From positions 9,325-73,324 of the forward strand of contig JBBDWK010000099.1 in NCBI GenBank assembly GCA_040902885.1: 64,000 nt of DNA. Reading direction: 5' to 3'. This document shows, piece by piece, positions 8,355 to 19,100 of the stretch (position 1 is its first letter; every line of letters starts with the position of its first letter). The translations under genes and the position numbers were made by a program. A model generated the notes under the pieces. The model was not told where the DNA came from, searched no databases, and saw nothing but the letters and a program-made list of their open reading frames with translations. The DNA comes from JBBDWK01 sp040902885 (GTDB lineage Bacteria > Acidobacteriota > Terriglobia > Bryobacterales > Bryobacteraceae).

Positions 8355-8978
8355 GTGGTCACTATTGTTGGGGAAACCCGAAGGCAGCGAAAAAAGGCCG
8401 TCGTCCGCGCCCGAATTATAGAGGCCGGCATCGAGCTGTTTGCCCGCCACGGCATCGCGGACGTGACGGTGGACCAGATTGCCGAAGCTGCGGATATCGG
8501 CAAGGGTACCGTCTACAACTACTTCCAAACCAAGGAAGACATTGTGGTCGCGTTCATGGTGGACCTTGAGCGAAAGGTGCAGGCTAAACTGCTGGTTTTT
8601 ACCGAATCAAAAGAGCCTTTGGACTCTGTTCTGGCCGGTTTCCTCCGTCTTCAGTTCCGGCTGAAGAAGCGTTATCACCGGTTTGTTCGCGTCTTTCTCG
8701 CCCAGATGTTTCTGCGTACCGAAGAATTCGTGCCCTATATGCTCGAGATGCAGAAGGTCATCGATCCGCCTCTTGAGACCCTATTCCGCGGGTTGCAGCA
8801 GCGAGGCGCCATACGTACGGATGTAAGCCTCCCGGAACTGATCCTCATTTTCAAAACGATTCACTTGGGTCTTACCGCCTTGTGGGCGATCGAAGGCCCG
8901 CCCTTCCGGCAGACCGAGCGTACTTTGCAACAGGAAGTGAAGCTTTTCTGCGAAGGGCTGAAAGGGACAACGTCATGA
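8349..8978 (+). CDS. TetR/AcrR-family transcriptional regulator
   Basis: This 209-residue protein has a classic TetR N terminus: RARIIEAGIELFARHGIADVTVDQIAEAADIGKGTVYNYFQTKEDI (about residues 19-65). It is followed by an all-helical ligand and dimerisation domain. Such proteins repress nearby genes until a small ligand binds. The stop overlaps the ATG of the next gene by ATGA, so the two are co-translated. The true start could also be the GTG at 8355, because the predicted promoter reaches into the first codons. The palindromes at 8189 and 8341 are candidate operators. Confidence 0.88.
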   Translation: MTVVTIVGETRRQRKKAVVRARIIEAGIELFARHGIADVTVDQIAEAADIGKGTVYNYFQTKEDIVVAFMVDLERKVQAKLLVFTESKEPLDSVLAGFLRLQFRLKKRYHRFVRVFLAQMFLRTEEFVPYMLEMQKVIDPPLETLFRGLQQRGAIRTDVSLPELILIFKTIHLGLTALWAIEGPPFRQTERTLQQEVKLFCEGLKGTTS

Positions 8979-9832
8979 CAAGATTTCTGGCTCTCGTCCT
9001 GATTGGCGGCGTCACACCAGTGTTTGCCCAAGGACTGCCGGCCCGGCGCTATCAAAACGGCGAGAAGCTAACCTACAAGATGAAGACCGTCAACGAAGGC
9101 CGCAACTACGAGATTCGCGCGACCGGCATTGTGAAGCGGGATTCCACCGGAAAACACATCGAAGAGTACGTGTGGTCCGATCTGTTTCGGAACGGCAGCC
9201 GCGTTGAGTTGCCTGCGTCGGGCAACCATTTTCGACAGGTTCTTTCCCTTGACCCGGACATTGTGCCTGCCCTGCCGAACCTCGCCGAGGCTCCGTTGAT
9301 GCTAATAGGCCCTATTACGGACTTCATGACTTTCTACGCCGACCTGTGGCTGGCTATCAAATCCGGAAAATTGACGCATCCCGGGGACCATTTTTATCAG
9401 AGCCATGGAACCCCCGCCTCGTGGGCGGACGGCAACCGTGTAGTGCTTGGTGAGACCTCGATCGATTTTGATATCAGCTACGCCAATGCCGATTTGTCGA
9501 ATGAGGTGGCCACGCTGATGGTCCGGCACGTGCCGCCCAAGCAGCCTCAAGTGAGATTGCCCGCGGCCTGGATGCGCGAGCCGGTCGCCGGCACGCCGAA
9601 CAATTGGGTCCAGGTGACAAAGCGAGATGGGAAGTATCTAGCGGCCGTGGGGAAAGAGACATTCGACGTGGAGCTCAAGTTGAGCCTGATTGACGGGAAG
9701 ATATTGTCCGGGACGATGGTGAATCCGGTAAGAGCCCAGGAGCGCGAATGCTCCGACCCCGCCCTTACCGCCTGTGGCGATTCTCGTCCTCGTGACATCC
9801 TCCGAAAGATTGAGATCTCGCTCGAGCGGTGA
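8975..9832 (+). CDS. secreted hypothetical protein co-translated with a TetR regulator
   Basis: This 285-residue protein starts MTRFLALVLIGGVTPVFAQG, a clear signal peptide with cleavage near AQ|G. The mature part is beta-rich with no family motif that I can name, and has two Cys near the C terminus (ECSDPALTACGD), perhaps a disulphide. It overlaps the tetR stop by four bases and is followed within 40 bp by an aldo/keto reductase. All three are probably one operon controlled by the TetR protein. Function unknown. Confidence 0.7.
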   Translation: MTRFLALVLIGGVTPVFAQGLPARRYQNGEKLTYKMKTVNEGRNYEIRATGIVKRDSTGKHIEEYVWSDLFRNGSRVELPASGNHFRQVLSLDPDIVPALPNLAEAPLMLIGPITDFMTFYADLWLAIKSGKLTHPGDHFYQSHGTPASWADGNRVVLGETSIDFDISYANADLSNEVATLMVRHVPPKQPQVRLPAAWMREPVAGTPNNWVQVTKRDGKYLAAVGKETFDVELKLSLIDGKILSGTMVNPVRAQERECSDPALTACGDSRPRDILRKIEISLER

Positions 9833-9867
9833 CCGCCGGCAGTGATAAGATGTGCGCGGAGGCTGAC

Positions 9868-10818
9868 GTGGCAAAGAGCAGAAGAGATTTCGTGAAGACC
9901 GCCGCCGGTCTGGGCGCCGCGGCGGGCTTGAGCGCAGCTACTGCCGGCGGTGAGATTCCGAGGCGGCCGCTCGGCAAAACGGGGCTTGAGGTATCCATTC
10001 TCGGGCTGGGCGGCGCACGGATCGGCATGCTGCCGGATAACAAGCCGGCCATCGACGTCGTCCGCCGCTGCTACGACTTGGGCGTCAACTATTTCGACTG
10101 CGCCTCCGCGGGCGCATACGGACTGAGCCAGTTGCGCTACGGCATGGTGCTCAAGGACGTGCGCGATAAGGTCGTCTTCGGCACCAAGACGCGTCATCGC
10201 ACCTACACCCAGGCCGAGCTCGACCTGAACCAAAGCCTCGCCCACCTGAAGACCGACCGCATCGATCTCTACCAGATCCACAACGTCATCAACGACGAGG
10301 ACATTGAGTTCATCTTTGCCCCGAAGGGTGTGATGGAGATGGTGGAGAAGGCGCGCAAGGCGGGCAAAATCCGCTTTGTCGGTGTCACCGGGCACACCGA
10401 CCCGCACATCCTCAACAAGATCATCGCCCGGTACCATTTCGACACCGTGCTGATGCCGTTGAGCGCCGTGGACGGCTCAGACCACCAGAAGAGCTTCGAG
10501 AAGATCACGCTCCCGGTGGCGCGCGAGAAGAACATGGGCATCATCGCCATGAAGACGCTCGGCGCCGGCAACCTCCTGACGCAGCGGGCGGCGACTGTCC
10601 CCGAAGCGCTCAGTTACGTCTGGACGCTGCCGGTCTCCACCGCCATCCTGGGCTGCTTGGAAGTGAAGCAAGTGGAAAATGACGTGGCACTGGCGCGGAG
10701 CGCGAAGCCGCTCAGCGCCGCCGAAATGGAGCGCTTGCGCGGCCGCATGGTGCAGTTCGCGCAACTCGAGCCCTGGAAAGCGCCGCCCTCACCCGATCCG
10801 GTTTATAGAGCGGATTAA
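9868..10818 (+). CDS. Tat-exported aldo/keto reductase
   Basis: This is about 316 residues. The N terminus SRRDFVKTAAGLGAAAG is a twin-arginine signal, so the enzyme is exported folded. The rest is an aldo/keto reductase: RRPLGKTGLEVSILGLGGARIG at the start of the barrel, YDLGVNYFDCASAG (with Asp), FGTKTRHR (with Lys), IDLYQIHNV (with His) and VGVTGHTDP. It should reduce a carbonyl with a nicotinamide cofactor. I chose the GTG at 9868 because GCGGAGG lies just upstream; starts at 9829 or 9850 lack this. It is last in the tetR operon. Confidence 0.85.
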   Translation: MAKSRRDFVKTAAGLGAAAGLSAATAGGEIPRRPLGKTGLEVSILGLGGARIGMLPDNKPAIDVVRRCYDLGVNYFDCASAGAYGLSQLRYGMVLKDVRDKVVFGTKTRHRTYTQAELDLNQSLAHLKTDRIDLYQIHNVINDEDIEFIFAPKGVMEMVEKARKAGKIRFVGVTGHTDPHILNKIIARYHFDTVLMPLSAVDGSDHQKSFEKITLPVAREKNMGIIAMKTLGAGNLLTQRAATVPEALSYVWTLPVSTAILGCLEVKQVENDVALARSAKPLSAAEMERLRGRMVQFAQLEPWKAPPSPDPVYRAD

Positions 10819-10906
10819 ACGGCTACCGGCTCAAGACTTCGTGGGCTCCCGCAACGTCGTATCCCGGCAGTAGTATACTCATTGCAATACAAATTCAGGA
10901 GAGTCC

Positions 10907-13876
10907 ATGTCGGTTGCTCCGTTTTGCCGTATTGCGTTTCTTTCCCTTCTTGGGTCCCTCCCGCTTTTCGCGCAGCTCGATAGTGGCAGCATTGTCGGCT
11001 CCGTCCTTGATGCCAGTGGGGCCGTTGTGCCCGCGGCACGCGTCGTAGTGCAGCATCAAGGCACCTCCTCTACCGTCGAATTAGTGAGCGATGGCAACGG
11101 GAACTTCATCGCGCCCGTGCTGCCGGTCGGACTGTACCGCGTCTCGGTGTCGGCCTCCGGGTTCAAGACCCAGGTTACCGAGGATGTACCGCTTCGCGTA
11201 TCCGACCGTATCCGGCTCAACTTCACGCTCGAGCCGGGCGCCGTGAGCGAGAGCGTCACCGTTACCGGAGCGGCCCCGTTGGTGGACACCGCTTCGAACA
11301 CCTTGGGAGGCGTGGTCGGCACGCAGCAAATCAACGCGCTTCCGCTCAATGGCCGCAGCGTTACCCAGTTGCTCACCCTGGTGCCCGGTGTGACCCTTCT
11401 TGGAGGCTCCACTCAGCAAAGCGTCAACGGCTCAAGCACTTTTCGTTCAGCCGGAGGACTCCGCTTTCTGCTCGATGGCGCCGACGCCAGCCGCGTCGAT
11501 TTCGATAGTGTCGAGAATACCTATGGCGCCAGCCGCGGACGCATCTCGCGCGCCAGCGTCGACTCCATCCAGGAGTTTCGCGTCTACGCCAGTTCGTTTT
11601 CGGCGGAGTTCGGGCAGGCGCTGGGCGGCGTGGTCAATCTGATCACCAAATCGGGTACGAACGAGATTCACGGCAGCCTGTTCGAGTACTTCCGCAATGA
11701 GAAGCTGGATACCCGCAACTACTTCAACACGGGATCGAAGCCTCCCTTCCGTCTGAACCAGTTCGGAGGTTCGGTTGGCGGGCCCATCCTGCGCGACAAG
11801 CTGTTTTTCTTCGGCAACTATGAAGGGGTGCGGCAAAGGCTGGGCATTACGCAGAATACATTTGTGCCGACCGAAGCATACCGGCAGACTGTCGTTCCGG
11901 CGGTGCTCCCCGCGCTGGAGATGCTGCCGCTTCCGAACGGGCCGGTTTCTCCGGGCGACTCGCGCCTGGGCCGGTTCACCCGCAATGCGTCGAACGTCTT
12001 GACCGAAGATACGGGCGCTATCAAGGTCGACTATCGGATCTCGTCCAGCGATCAATTGAGCGCCCGGTACAACATCAACAAGAACTTTACAACGAACTTT
12101 TTCGGTGTGGCGCGAGGGCAGGCGCAGGCCATTCCGGGCCGGCTGCAGCTGGCCAAGCTGACGTACACGCGGGTATTCTCGCCGCGCGTGCTGAACGAGG
12201 TGGGCTTTGCGTTTAACCGGATGCGCATCGATCCGCGGTCGGCGGAGACGGACGACATCCGCGAGTTTCCGATCACTGCCCTGGGCAGCGGCTCGGCCGG
12301 AGTGGGGCCGAACCTGTTCGATTTGCAGGTGGCGAACAATTCCTTCTCCTGGCTGGACACGCTTTCATACGTACGCGGCAGCCATCAACTGAAGTTCGGA
12401 ACGCAGATTATCCGCAATCAGGACAACAAGGCGCTGAACTTCCAGAGGACGGTTACGTTCCAGACGCTCGACGAATTCGCCATCAACAGCCCGTTTTCCA
12501 TAGGGACGCTGGGACAGCCGCGTGCGGGGATGCGGAACACCTACTACCAGTTCTTCGTCCAGGACGACATACAGGTGAACCGCAAGCTGACGGTAAATGC
12601 CGGGCTGCGGTATCAGTACGACACATCGCCGACCGAATCGCACGGGCGAATCGCAAACTTCGATCCGGAGGCCGGACAGCTGGACCCGGTGGGGACTACG
12701 CTGCTGAATGCGCCGAAGACGAACTTCGCGCCTCGCATAGGGCTCGCTTACTCGCCCTTCGGATCGAGCCGGACCGTGATTCGCGCCGGCTTCGGACTGT
12801 TCCATGCCAATCTGAACGCTGCGATGGCGCAGAACGTGCCGAACAACATCTCGCAGCAGGGCAGCAGCATCACGCGGCAGCAGGAACCTGGCTTGGTGGC
12901 TTTTCCGTTCCCTGTGATCTCGTCGTTTGCGGCAGTGGGGAACATCACCGCGCTCGAGAAGAACTGGCGGGCCGCGTACACGGAGCAATGGAATTTGAAT
13001 CTTCAGCAGGCGCTCGGGGACCAGGCAGTGTTGCAGATCGCGTATATCGGAAATCGTGGCCTGCATCTGCCAAGGGGCCAGAATCTGAACCGGCTGCTTC
13101 CGGGCACGAACCAGCGTCCCTACCTGGCGTTCGGGAACATCAGCTTCAACCGCACGGATCTGACGTCCAATTACCACGCGTTGCAGACCAGTTTCCGGCG
13201 GCGTTTCCAGAGCGGGCTTACCTTCAACGTGAACTACACCTGGGGGCACAGCCTGGACCAGGGTGGGGTGGCGTTCGGATCGGGTGCGCAGGACGACACC
13301 AACTTGGGCAACGAATACGGAAACGCGGACTTCGACGTACGCCACCAACTGCAGTTTGACTATACATACGAGATCCCTGCGTTGCCCCGTGCGCCGCGCT
13401 GGCTGGTAGGCGGGTGGCAGCTAAACGGCATGACGGTGATGCGGACGGGATTGTCGGTGAACGTTACCTGCGGCTGCGATTCGGCTCTCATCGGCGCTGC
13501 TACAGCACGTCCGGATTTCGTGTCCGGAGCGCCATTGCGTCCGGCCAATGTGGATATTCCAGACGCACAGGTCAACTTCGCGGCTTTCCGCCGGCCGGCT
13601 AATGGTACCTGGGGAAATGTGGGCCGCAACATCTTGAAGGGACCGGCAGCCTTCAACTGGGACTTCTCCGTGTTCAAGAACTTCGCCGTGCGGGAAGGTC
13701 AGAGCGTGCAGTTCCGCGCGGAGATGTTCAACGTCTTCAACACGCCGCAATTTTCGACGCCGGCCGCGGCCCTGAACGCGCCGGCGAACTTCGGGCGCAG
13801 TCTGGCGACGCTGAATACAACGTCCGGGTTCAGCTCCAATCGCCAGATCCAATTCGCGCTACGGTACACGTTCTAA
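10907..13876 (+). CDS. TonB-dependent receptor, Oar-like, with carboxypeptidase-regulatory N-terminal domain
   Basis: This is a 989-residue outer-membrane protein. It has a signal peptide ending LPLFAQ, an Ig-like regulatory domain (about residues 25-110, DSGSIVGSVLDASGAVVPAA ... LYRVSVSASGF), then the plug (LPLNGRSVTQLLTLVPGV, FLLDGADASRVDF, FSAEFGQALGGVVNLITKSG). A long beta barrel follows, ending in the outer-membrane signature FALRYTF. Such proteins are numerous in Solibacteres and are thought to import large ligands such as oligosaccharides. The start has an AGGAGA site. It is convergent with the hydrolase gene at 13913. Confidence 0.92.
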   Translation: MSVAPFCRIAFLSLLGSLPLFAQLDSGSIVGSVLDASGAVVPAARVVVQHQGTSSTVELVSDGNGNFIAPVLPVGLYRVSVSASGFKTQVTEDVPLRVSDRIRLNFTLEPGAVSESVTVTGAAPLVDTASNTLGGVVGTQQINALPLNGRSVTQLLTLVPGVTLLGGSTQQSVNGSSTFRSAGGLRFLLDGADASRVDFDSVENTYGASRGRISRASVDSIQEFRVYASSFSAEFGQALGGVVNLITKSGTNEIHGSLFEYFRNEKLDTRNYFNTGSKPPFRLNQFGGSVGGPILRDKLFFFGNYEGVRQRLGITQNTFVPTEAYRQTVVPAVLPALEMLPLPNGPVSPGDSRLGRFTRNASNVLTEDTGAIKVDYRISSSDQLSARYNINKNFTTNFFGVARGQAQAIPGRLQLAKLTYTRVFSPRVLNEVGFAFNRMRIDPRSAETDDIREFPITALGSGSAGVGPNLFDLQVANNSFSWLDTLSYVRGSHQLKFGTQIIRNQDNKALNFQRTVTFQTLDEFAINSPFSIGTLGQPRAGMRNTYYQFFVQDDIQVNRKLTVNAGLRYQYDTSPTESHGRIANFDPEAGQLDPVGTTLLNAPKTNFAPRIGLAYSPFGSSRTVIRAGFGLFHANLNAAMAQNVPNNISQQGSSITRQQEPGLVAFPFPVISSFAAVGNITALEKNWRAAYTEQWNLNLQQALGDQAVLQIAYIGNRGLHLPRGQNLNRLLPGTNQRPYLAFGNISFNRTDLTSNYHALQTSFRRRFQSGLTFNVNYTWGHSLDQGGVAFGSGAQDDTNLGNEYGNADFDVRHQLQFDYTYEIPALPRAPRWLVGGWQLNGMTVMRTGLSVNVTCGCDSALIGAATARPDFVSGAPLRPANVDIPDAQVNFAAFRRPANGTWGNVGRNILKGPAAFNWDFSVFKNFAVREGQSVQFRAEMFNVFNTPQFSTPAAALNAPANFGRSLATLNTTSGFSSNRQIQFALRYTF

Positions 13877-13912
13877 CGCAATTTCCGACATAACTCGAAC
13901 GACTTGCCGGCC

Positions 13913-16117
13913 CTAAGCACGGGCAGCTTGCAGCAAAGTCGGATACAGATCGTGCTCATGGTCCAACACTTGAAAACGGTCTGCCGCTCCGGCATTTGCA
14001 TAAACGTCCCGCGTCCATTCGTAAACGTTCTCCGCGAGTGAGACGTTCACTGGCTTCTTCATGTGATCCACCGGAGACAACAAGACAAGGCGCCTGTCCG
14101 CGATTGCGGCAGCCACGTGCGGAAGGTCGAAATGCAGCAGAACATCGCGTATGAAGCTATTGGCGCCGTGCAAGTAACGATCCGCCTCAGTCAGGCTGCG
14201 GTAGGAAAGCAGGCTTCCTTCACAGACGACCTGTTCCACGCGCGAGTCCAGAGCGGCTGCATAGAGAGCCCACAGGCCGCCCATGCCCTTGCCGGCTAGT
14301 CGGATTCCTCGCTTGCCGGCATCCGGACGGCTATGAACGTAGTCTATGGCGGCAACAATATCCCGCACTCGCATGCCAAACAGAGACTCGTCCATGTACC
14401 AGGCCATGTACGACATAGCCGTCTCAGCGTTGAATAGGTGCTGATACTCGTTGTGTTGCCGAATCCGAGGGCTGTGTGGGGGCAGAGTGTCTCCTACGCC
14501 CCGCACATCGATGGCCGCTACCAGATGGCCCTTTCGAGCGAGCTTTTCCAACAGCCCGAACTCCATCCCGTCCGCCTGTTTTCCGGCTTCGTTGACATAG
14601 AGCGTGGTTGGCAGGATTCCGTTGCTATTCTCCGGGACGAAGATCCACGCTGGTATGTAGATGTCGGGCTCGGAAAGAAACTCAAGCTTCTCGATCTTAT
14701 ATCCTTTGCGTGCCGTTGTTACAAGATGGCGTACCGTCAGCGGCTGCTTTAGCCTCTCGTAGCGTAATACTTTCGCAATATCGCTTTGTATCTGGTTCCG
14801 GTACGCCTGAATGTCAGCCAGAGTTTTTGGGACTGCTCGCGCGGGCGGGAGCTGGGCTTGTCTTTTCCGGATCAGCGAAAAGATGGTTTCGCCGGTCTGT
14901 GAGTAGCGAACTGAACCCAAGGGCGTGCAGTACAACCTCTCAGGTGGCTCGGCTTCGAACTCCGCTTCGCGCGGGGGGCCCTGCCGGCCGTAGAACCAGC
15001 GGCTCAACCAGTCCGTGGTAGCCAGTCGCAATTTGACGGTCCATGCGTGCGGGTCGGTCGCTTCCTCCGTGGCGAATTTTTCAATCGCGCCAAACTGACG
15101 GTAGCGGTTCCGGATGTGCTCGGCCGCCTGATTAAAGCGCGGCGAATAATCCTCAATGAGCGCCAAAAGGGGCCGCGGAGCTATGGCGACGTGCAGGTCG
15201 CACAAATCCACGCCGTGGATGGCTCCCGGAAAGTAGTTCTGCTCCACATCCGCCGGTCCAATCTGACTTTCCGGCCGAATCTCGAGCGGCCAGCGATGAG
15301 ACGTTCCGCCCTGGTTCACAACGGCGCACTGAACTCGCTCGTCTATAGCACTGATGAACAGCGTCAGCGTCCCGCCTCCCGAATGCCCGGCACAACCGAT
15401 CTTCTGCTTATCTACTTCGGAGCGCGTTAAGAGGTAGTCGATGGCGCGAATTCCATCCCAGACCCGGTAATGAGTCAGATCCTCTCCCAGCAGGAGCAAG
15501 AGCTGACCCGGCATGGAATGCTCATAGATCGGGTTACCTACTTCCGTTTGATCGGTCTTTGGATCCCAGTACTGCCGCCGTTCGCCCTGCCCGATCGGAT
15601 CGTAGGCCAGCACCACGAATCCGTTCTTCACCAGGTTGATGTATGCGAACTGATAGTCCGGGTGCATGCGGGCCAAGGGATAGTGTCCGCAAGGGGAAAT
15701 GATTCCAGGAAAGGGGCCGGGGCCGGAAGTGGGTATGTAGAGATTGCCAGTCACCCAGAAATCCGGCCGGCTCTGAAACATTACATTCTCGACGCGATAC
15801 CCCTCGCGTTCGAAGCTCGCGACAACCGTAGGATTCAGGGCGTCTTTCGGTGGAAAACCGTGAATCATCTCCGCGAACCTGTCGCGCACGAAGCGATTCC
15901 GGGCTTCAATCTCGCGCGGCGTCTGAATCCTGTCGCGCTCTTGATCCCAGTGAGTCGAGAGAGCGTTCAGTCGTTTTGACAGGTGAAGCAACAGCATGTC
16001 GGGCAGTTCTTCCCCGTACGACTTGGCGCCGCCCTCCGCTGCCATGCCCAGTGGATGAACGCCGAACCCCAGCATAGCCGTCCGCGCCAGGAATTCCCGT
16101 CGTGTGCCTATCGCCAT
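13913..16117 (-). CDS. Tat-exported tandem alpha/beta-hydrolase (acetyl-xylan-esterase-like)
   Basis: This 734-residue protein has a twin-arginine start (TRREFLARTAMLGFG) and two alpha/beta-hydrolase domains in a row. The first (about residues 100-385) has SPCGHYPLAR, the nucleophile motif GHSGGG with Ser246, an Asp near IEDYSPRF and His in TDPHAW, so it should be an active esterase. The second (about 430-734) has the matching strand RLAGKGMGGLW, where Gly611 replaces the nucleophile Ser, so it is probably inactive. The gene follows the TonB receptor at 16149 after 31 bp, as if both handle the same substrate, perhaps a plant polysaccharide. Confidence 0.8.
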   Translation of the reverse strand: MAIGTRREFLARTAMLGFGVHPLGMAAEGGAKSYGEELPDMLLLHLSKRLNALSTHWDQERDRIQTPREIEARNRFVRDRFAEMIHGFPPKDALNPTVVASFEREGYRVENVMFQSRPDFWVTGNLYIPTSGPGPFPGIISPCGHYPLARMHPDYQFAYINLVKNGFVVLAYDPIGQGERRQYWDPKTDQTEVGNPIYEHSMPGQLLLLLGEDLTHYRVWDGIRAIDYLLTRSEVDKQKIGCAGHSGGGTLTLFISAIDERVQCAVVNQGGTSHRWPLEIRPESQIGPADVEQNYFPGAIHGVDLCDLHVAIAPRPLLALIEDYSPRFNQAAEHIRNRYRQFGAIEKFATEEATDPHAWTVKLRLATTDWLSRWFYGRQGPPREAEFEAEPPERLYCTPLGSVRYSQTGETIFSLIRKRQAQLPPARAVPKTLADIQAYRNQIQSDIAKVLRYERLKQPLTVRHLVTTARKGYKIEKLEFLSEPDIYIPAWIFVPENSNGILPTTLYVNEAGKQADGMEFGLLEKLARKGHLVAAIDVRGVGDTLPPHSPRIRQHNEYQHLFNAETAMSYMAWYMDESLFGMRVRDIVAAIDYVHSRPDAGKRGIRLAGKGMGGLWALYAAALDSRVEQVVCEGSLLSYRSLTEADRYLHGANSFIRDVLLHFDLPHVAAAIADRRLVLLSPVDHMKKPVNVSLAENVYEWTRDVYANAGAADRFQVLDHEHDLYPTLLQAARA

Positions 16118-16148
16118 CGTCGGAACCCTTCGAGTTGTTCTTCTTCCG

Positions 16149-19100
16149 TCACCAAATTAATTTCAGGCCGAATTGGATCTGGCGCGGTGTGTTCCCCACG
16201 CTGGTGATCTGGCCAAACGTCGCGGAGTCAAGCCTGTCAACCGGCGCGCCGAATACTACTCGATTAAACGGGTTGCTAAATTCCGTACGGAACTGCAAAG
16301 TCAGTTTCTCAGTGAGCGCGGTATCTTTTACAACGGCGATCGCTTCGCTTAAGAAAGCCGGGCCTCGTAACCCAGTGAGATATCGCGCCGTGTTCCCGAA
16401 CTGGCCTGGGGCTGGGTTCGCAAAGGCGTTCGGGTTGATCCACAAATCCCGATTGGGGTCGAATCTTCCTGGTCCGACGGGAGCCCGCAGCGGGACGCCA
16501 GGCACCAAATCCGCGCGGAGAGTGCTGTTAAAGATACCCAGGGTGTTAATCGTTGCGATCGACAAGGGTAGCCCCGATTGGTACGTGTAGATGCCCGACA
16601 CCTTCCAGCCTCCCAGCAGTTTGTCGGCTACGGCGCTGGAATTGGCAAAGGCCTTCCCTCTGCCGAACGGCAGATCATAGACCTGGCTTATGGAAAGAAT
16701 CTGCGCCGGATTCGTGCCATCCAACGACCGCTCGTTGCGCCGGTCGTACGCGTTCTGATAGCCTACCCCCGTGCTCAGGACTCGGGTGTCACTGATCTGT
16801 TTCCCGTAGGTGTATGCCGCCGTGAAGCCGAATCCGCGAGACATTGTCTTCTGCACGAACAACTGGAAGGAGTGATAGGTGGAGTTTCCGTAGCTGGCGA
16901 CGCCCTCGGGAATGCTGTTGTATTGCGGAAACGGCCGCAAGGCCTGCGCGACCGTAGCGCGGCCTCCCCACAACCGGGAAAAACCGGGAAACGGCTCGGT
17001 GAACCCCGCTGCCTGGGCTCTCGCCGACGTGATGTGCGAAGTCAGCAGATCACGGCCTAAACCCGCAAAGGCGGATGGATGGACCTGATTGCGATCCAAT
17101 TCCGGTGTGAAAAGACGAGTACCTTTAGTGCCTACATAGGCGGCACGAATCGAGAGGGTGTTTCCCACCTGCCTCTCTATCGTGAAGTTCCACTGCTGCG
17201 AATAGGGCCAAGTCCCCGCCCGCGCGGGAACAAGAGTTGTAGCATTCTGGCCGTTCTGAACGTCCGGCACCAGCGTGGGCGGGCGGGGGAAGTTCTGGGG
17301 AAAACCGGTGTCCCAGTTGAAGGCCGGAGTGATCCCATTGTCGGCGGACGCGAACTGAGGAAAGGCATTGAAACCGTCAGCGCTCTGCAGGATCCCCTGG
17401 CGGTTGACAGCATGATAAAAGATGCCGTAACCGCCTCGGACGACCCAGCGCTCTTTAAAGTTGTACGCAAATCCGAATCGGGGGGCGAAATCTCTAAAAT
17501 TGTTGTTGCCCAACCGGTTGAAATCTCCGTTTGTGGCAAAAATATTCGCGCCTGGCAACCCTCCTGCCCCCGGGTTGGGCGTGGAAGGGTCCATGTAGGT
17601 GAGCCGATTGAGAGGGTCGGTGAACGTGGTCTGCAACTGCCATCTCAATCCCAGACTTAGGGTTAGATTAGGAGTCAATTTATAATCGTCGTTGACGAAC
17701 GCCGCAAGATAGCTCCACCTCGACCCTAAGCTATTGGCAATATAAGTTGCATTGGCATTATTCACCTCCCCTAGCATGAAGCTGGCAATGGATAACCCCG
17801 TCCCGGATACTCCGGGCTGCGCTGTCTCCAGCTGGGAAAAGTTGAACGTGCCGCCGGAATTGCTGCCAGGAATGGCGTTGTCCTGATGGCGATTAAACTC
17901 GCCGCCGAACTTCAGCGAGTGGCGGCCTCGGATCATGCTGACATTGTTCAGGATTCCCTCGGTATTATTGGAGTTTCGGTAGTCGGTGTTCTGTCCGAGC
18001 AATGCGAATCCTTGAGTGAAACGAGCATTGGGAAAGATATCTCCCTGCAAACCGGTGATTCCCAGCCGTTCCCCCCAGTTTCCTCCGCGAGAGAGGCTCC
18101 GGTTGTCATCGACTACCCAGTTCACATAGGCGACGAAGTGGTTCATGACCGTTGGAGAAACTGTCCAATCCTCAGCAAAGCGGAAGAAGCGGCTATTCAG
18201 GTTCTGTAAGTTATGCGACTCTGCCTCGCCTGTCACGCTGGGGCCGGCTCCCTTGATGGCGGGCCTATTGGTGAAAATAAAACTGCCAAACATCTTGTGG
18301 TTACTGTTGATCTGATGATCAATCTTGAGGCTGAAATTGTCGTCATCCTGGACAGGACTGACCAGCGGCGAAACGTAGTTGTTGATGAGGCGGTCGGGAA
18401 AATGAGGCGCCGGCAGCAGAGCCGCCATGTTTCGGGAGACAGAGCTCAACCGGCTTTGTGGAATGAGATTGTTGTCAAACGGGGCTCGAATCGTCCTTCC
18501 TGTGACCGGATCGATCCGGTTTGACTGTGGATCGAAAATAGAACTCGGCCAGCGTCGAAAATCTCCTTGGAGAAAATCCTGCCCTGGGATGCTAGACAGG
18601 TTGTTGAGCTGCCCACCCCGACGCCGGAAGAGGAAGAACGATCCAAAAACAAACGTTCGATTCCGGCCGTCGTACACGCGGGGAATATAGACAGGTCCGC
18701 CTAGAGTGGCGCCAAACTCATTCAGCCGTGTGGCTGCCTTCTCCGAACCGAAAAAACCTCGCGCATCCAGCTTCTCATTCCGTAGAAATTCAAACATAGT
18801 GCCATGAAAGGCGTTGGTTCCGCTTTTCAGAGTAAAGCTGGTGACGCCGCTCAAGGCATGGCCGTATTCCGCCGAATAGTTTCCGGTAATCAATTTGAAT
18901 TCTTCGATCGCGTCGACGGACGGGTTGTACTGTTTGTCGTTGGCTGGGGTGACGCTCAAGGCGGCGCCATCGTAATACACGGCATCCGTAAAGGCGCTGC
19001 CTCCCGCGATATGCTTTTGCCAGGTGTCGTTGGTCGCCACGCCAGGGTGCAGCCGAATGAATTCCGAGGCATTACGAATGTCGCCGCCGAGACTGAGCGG

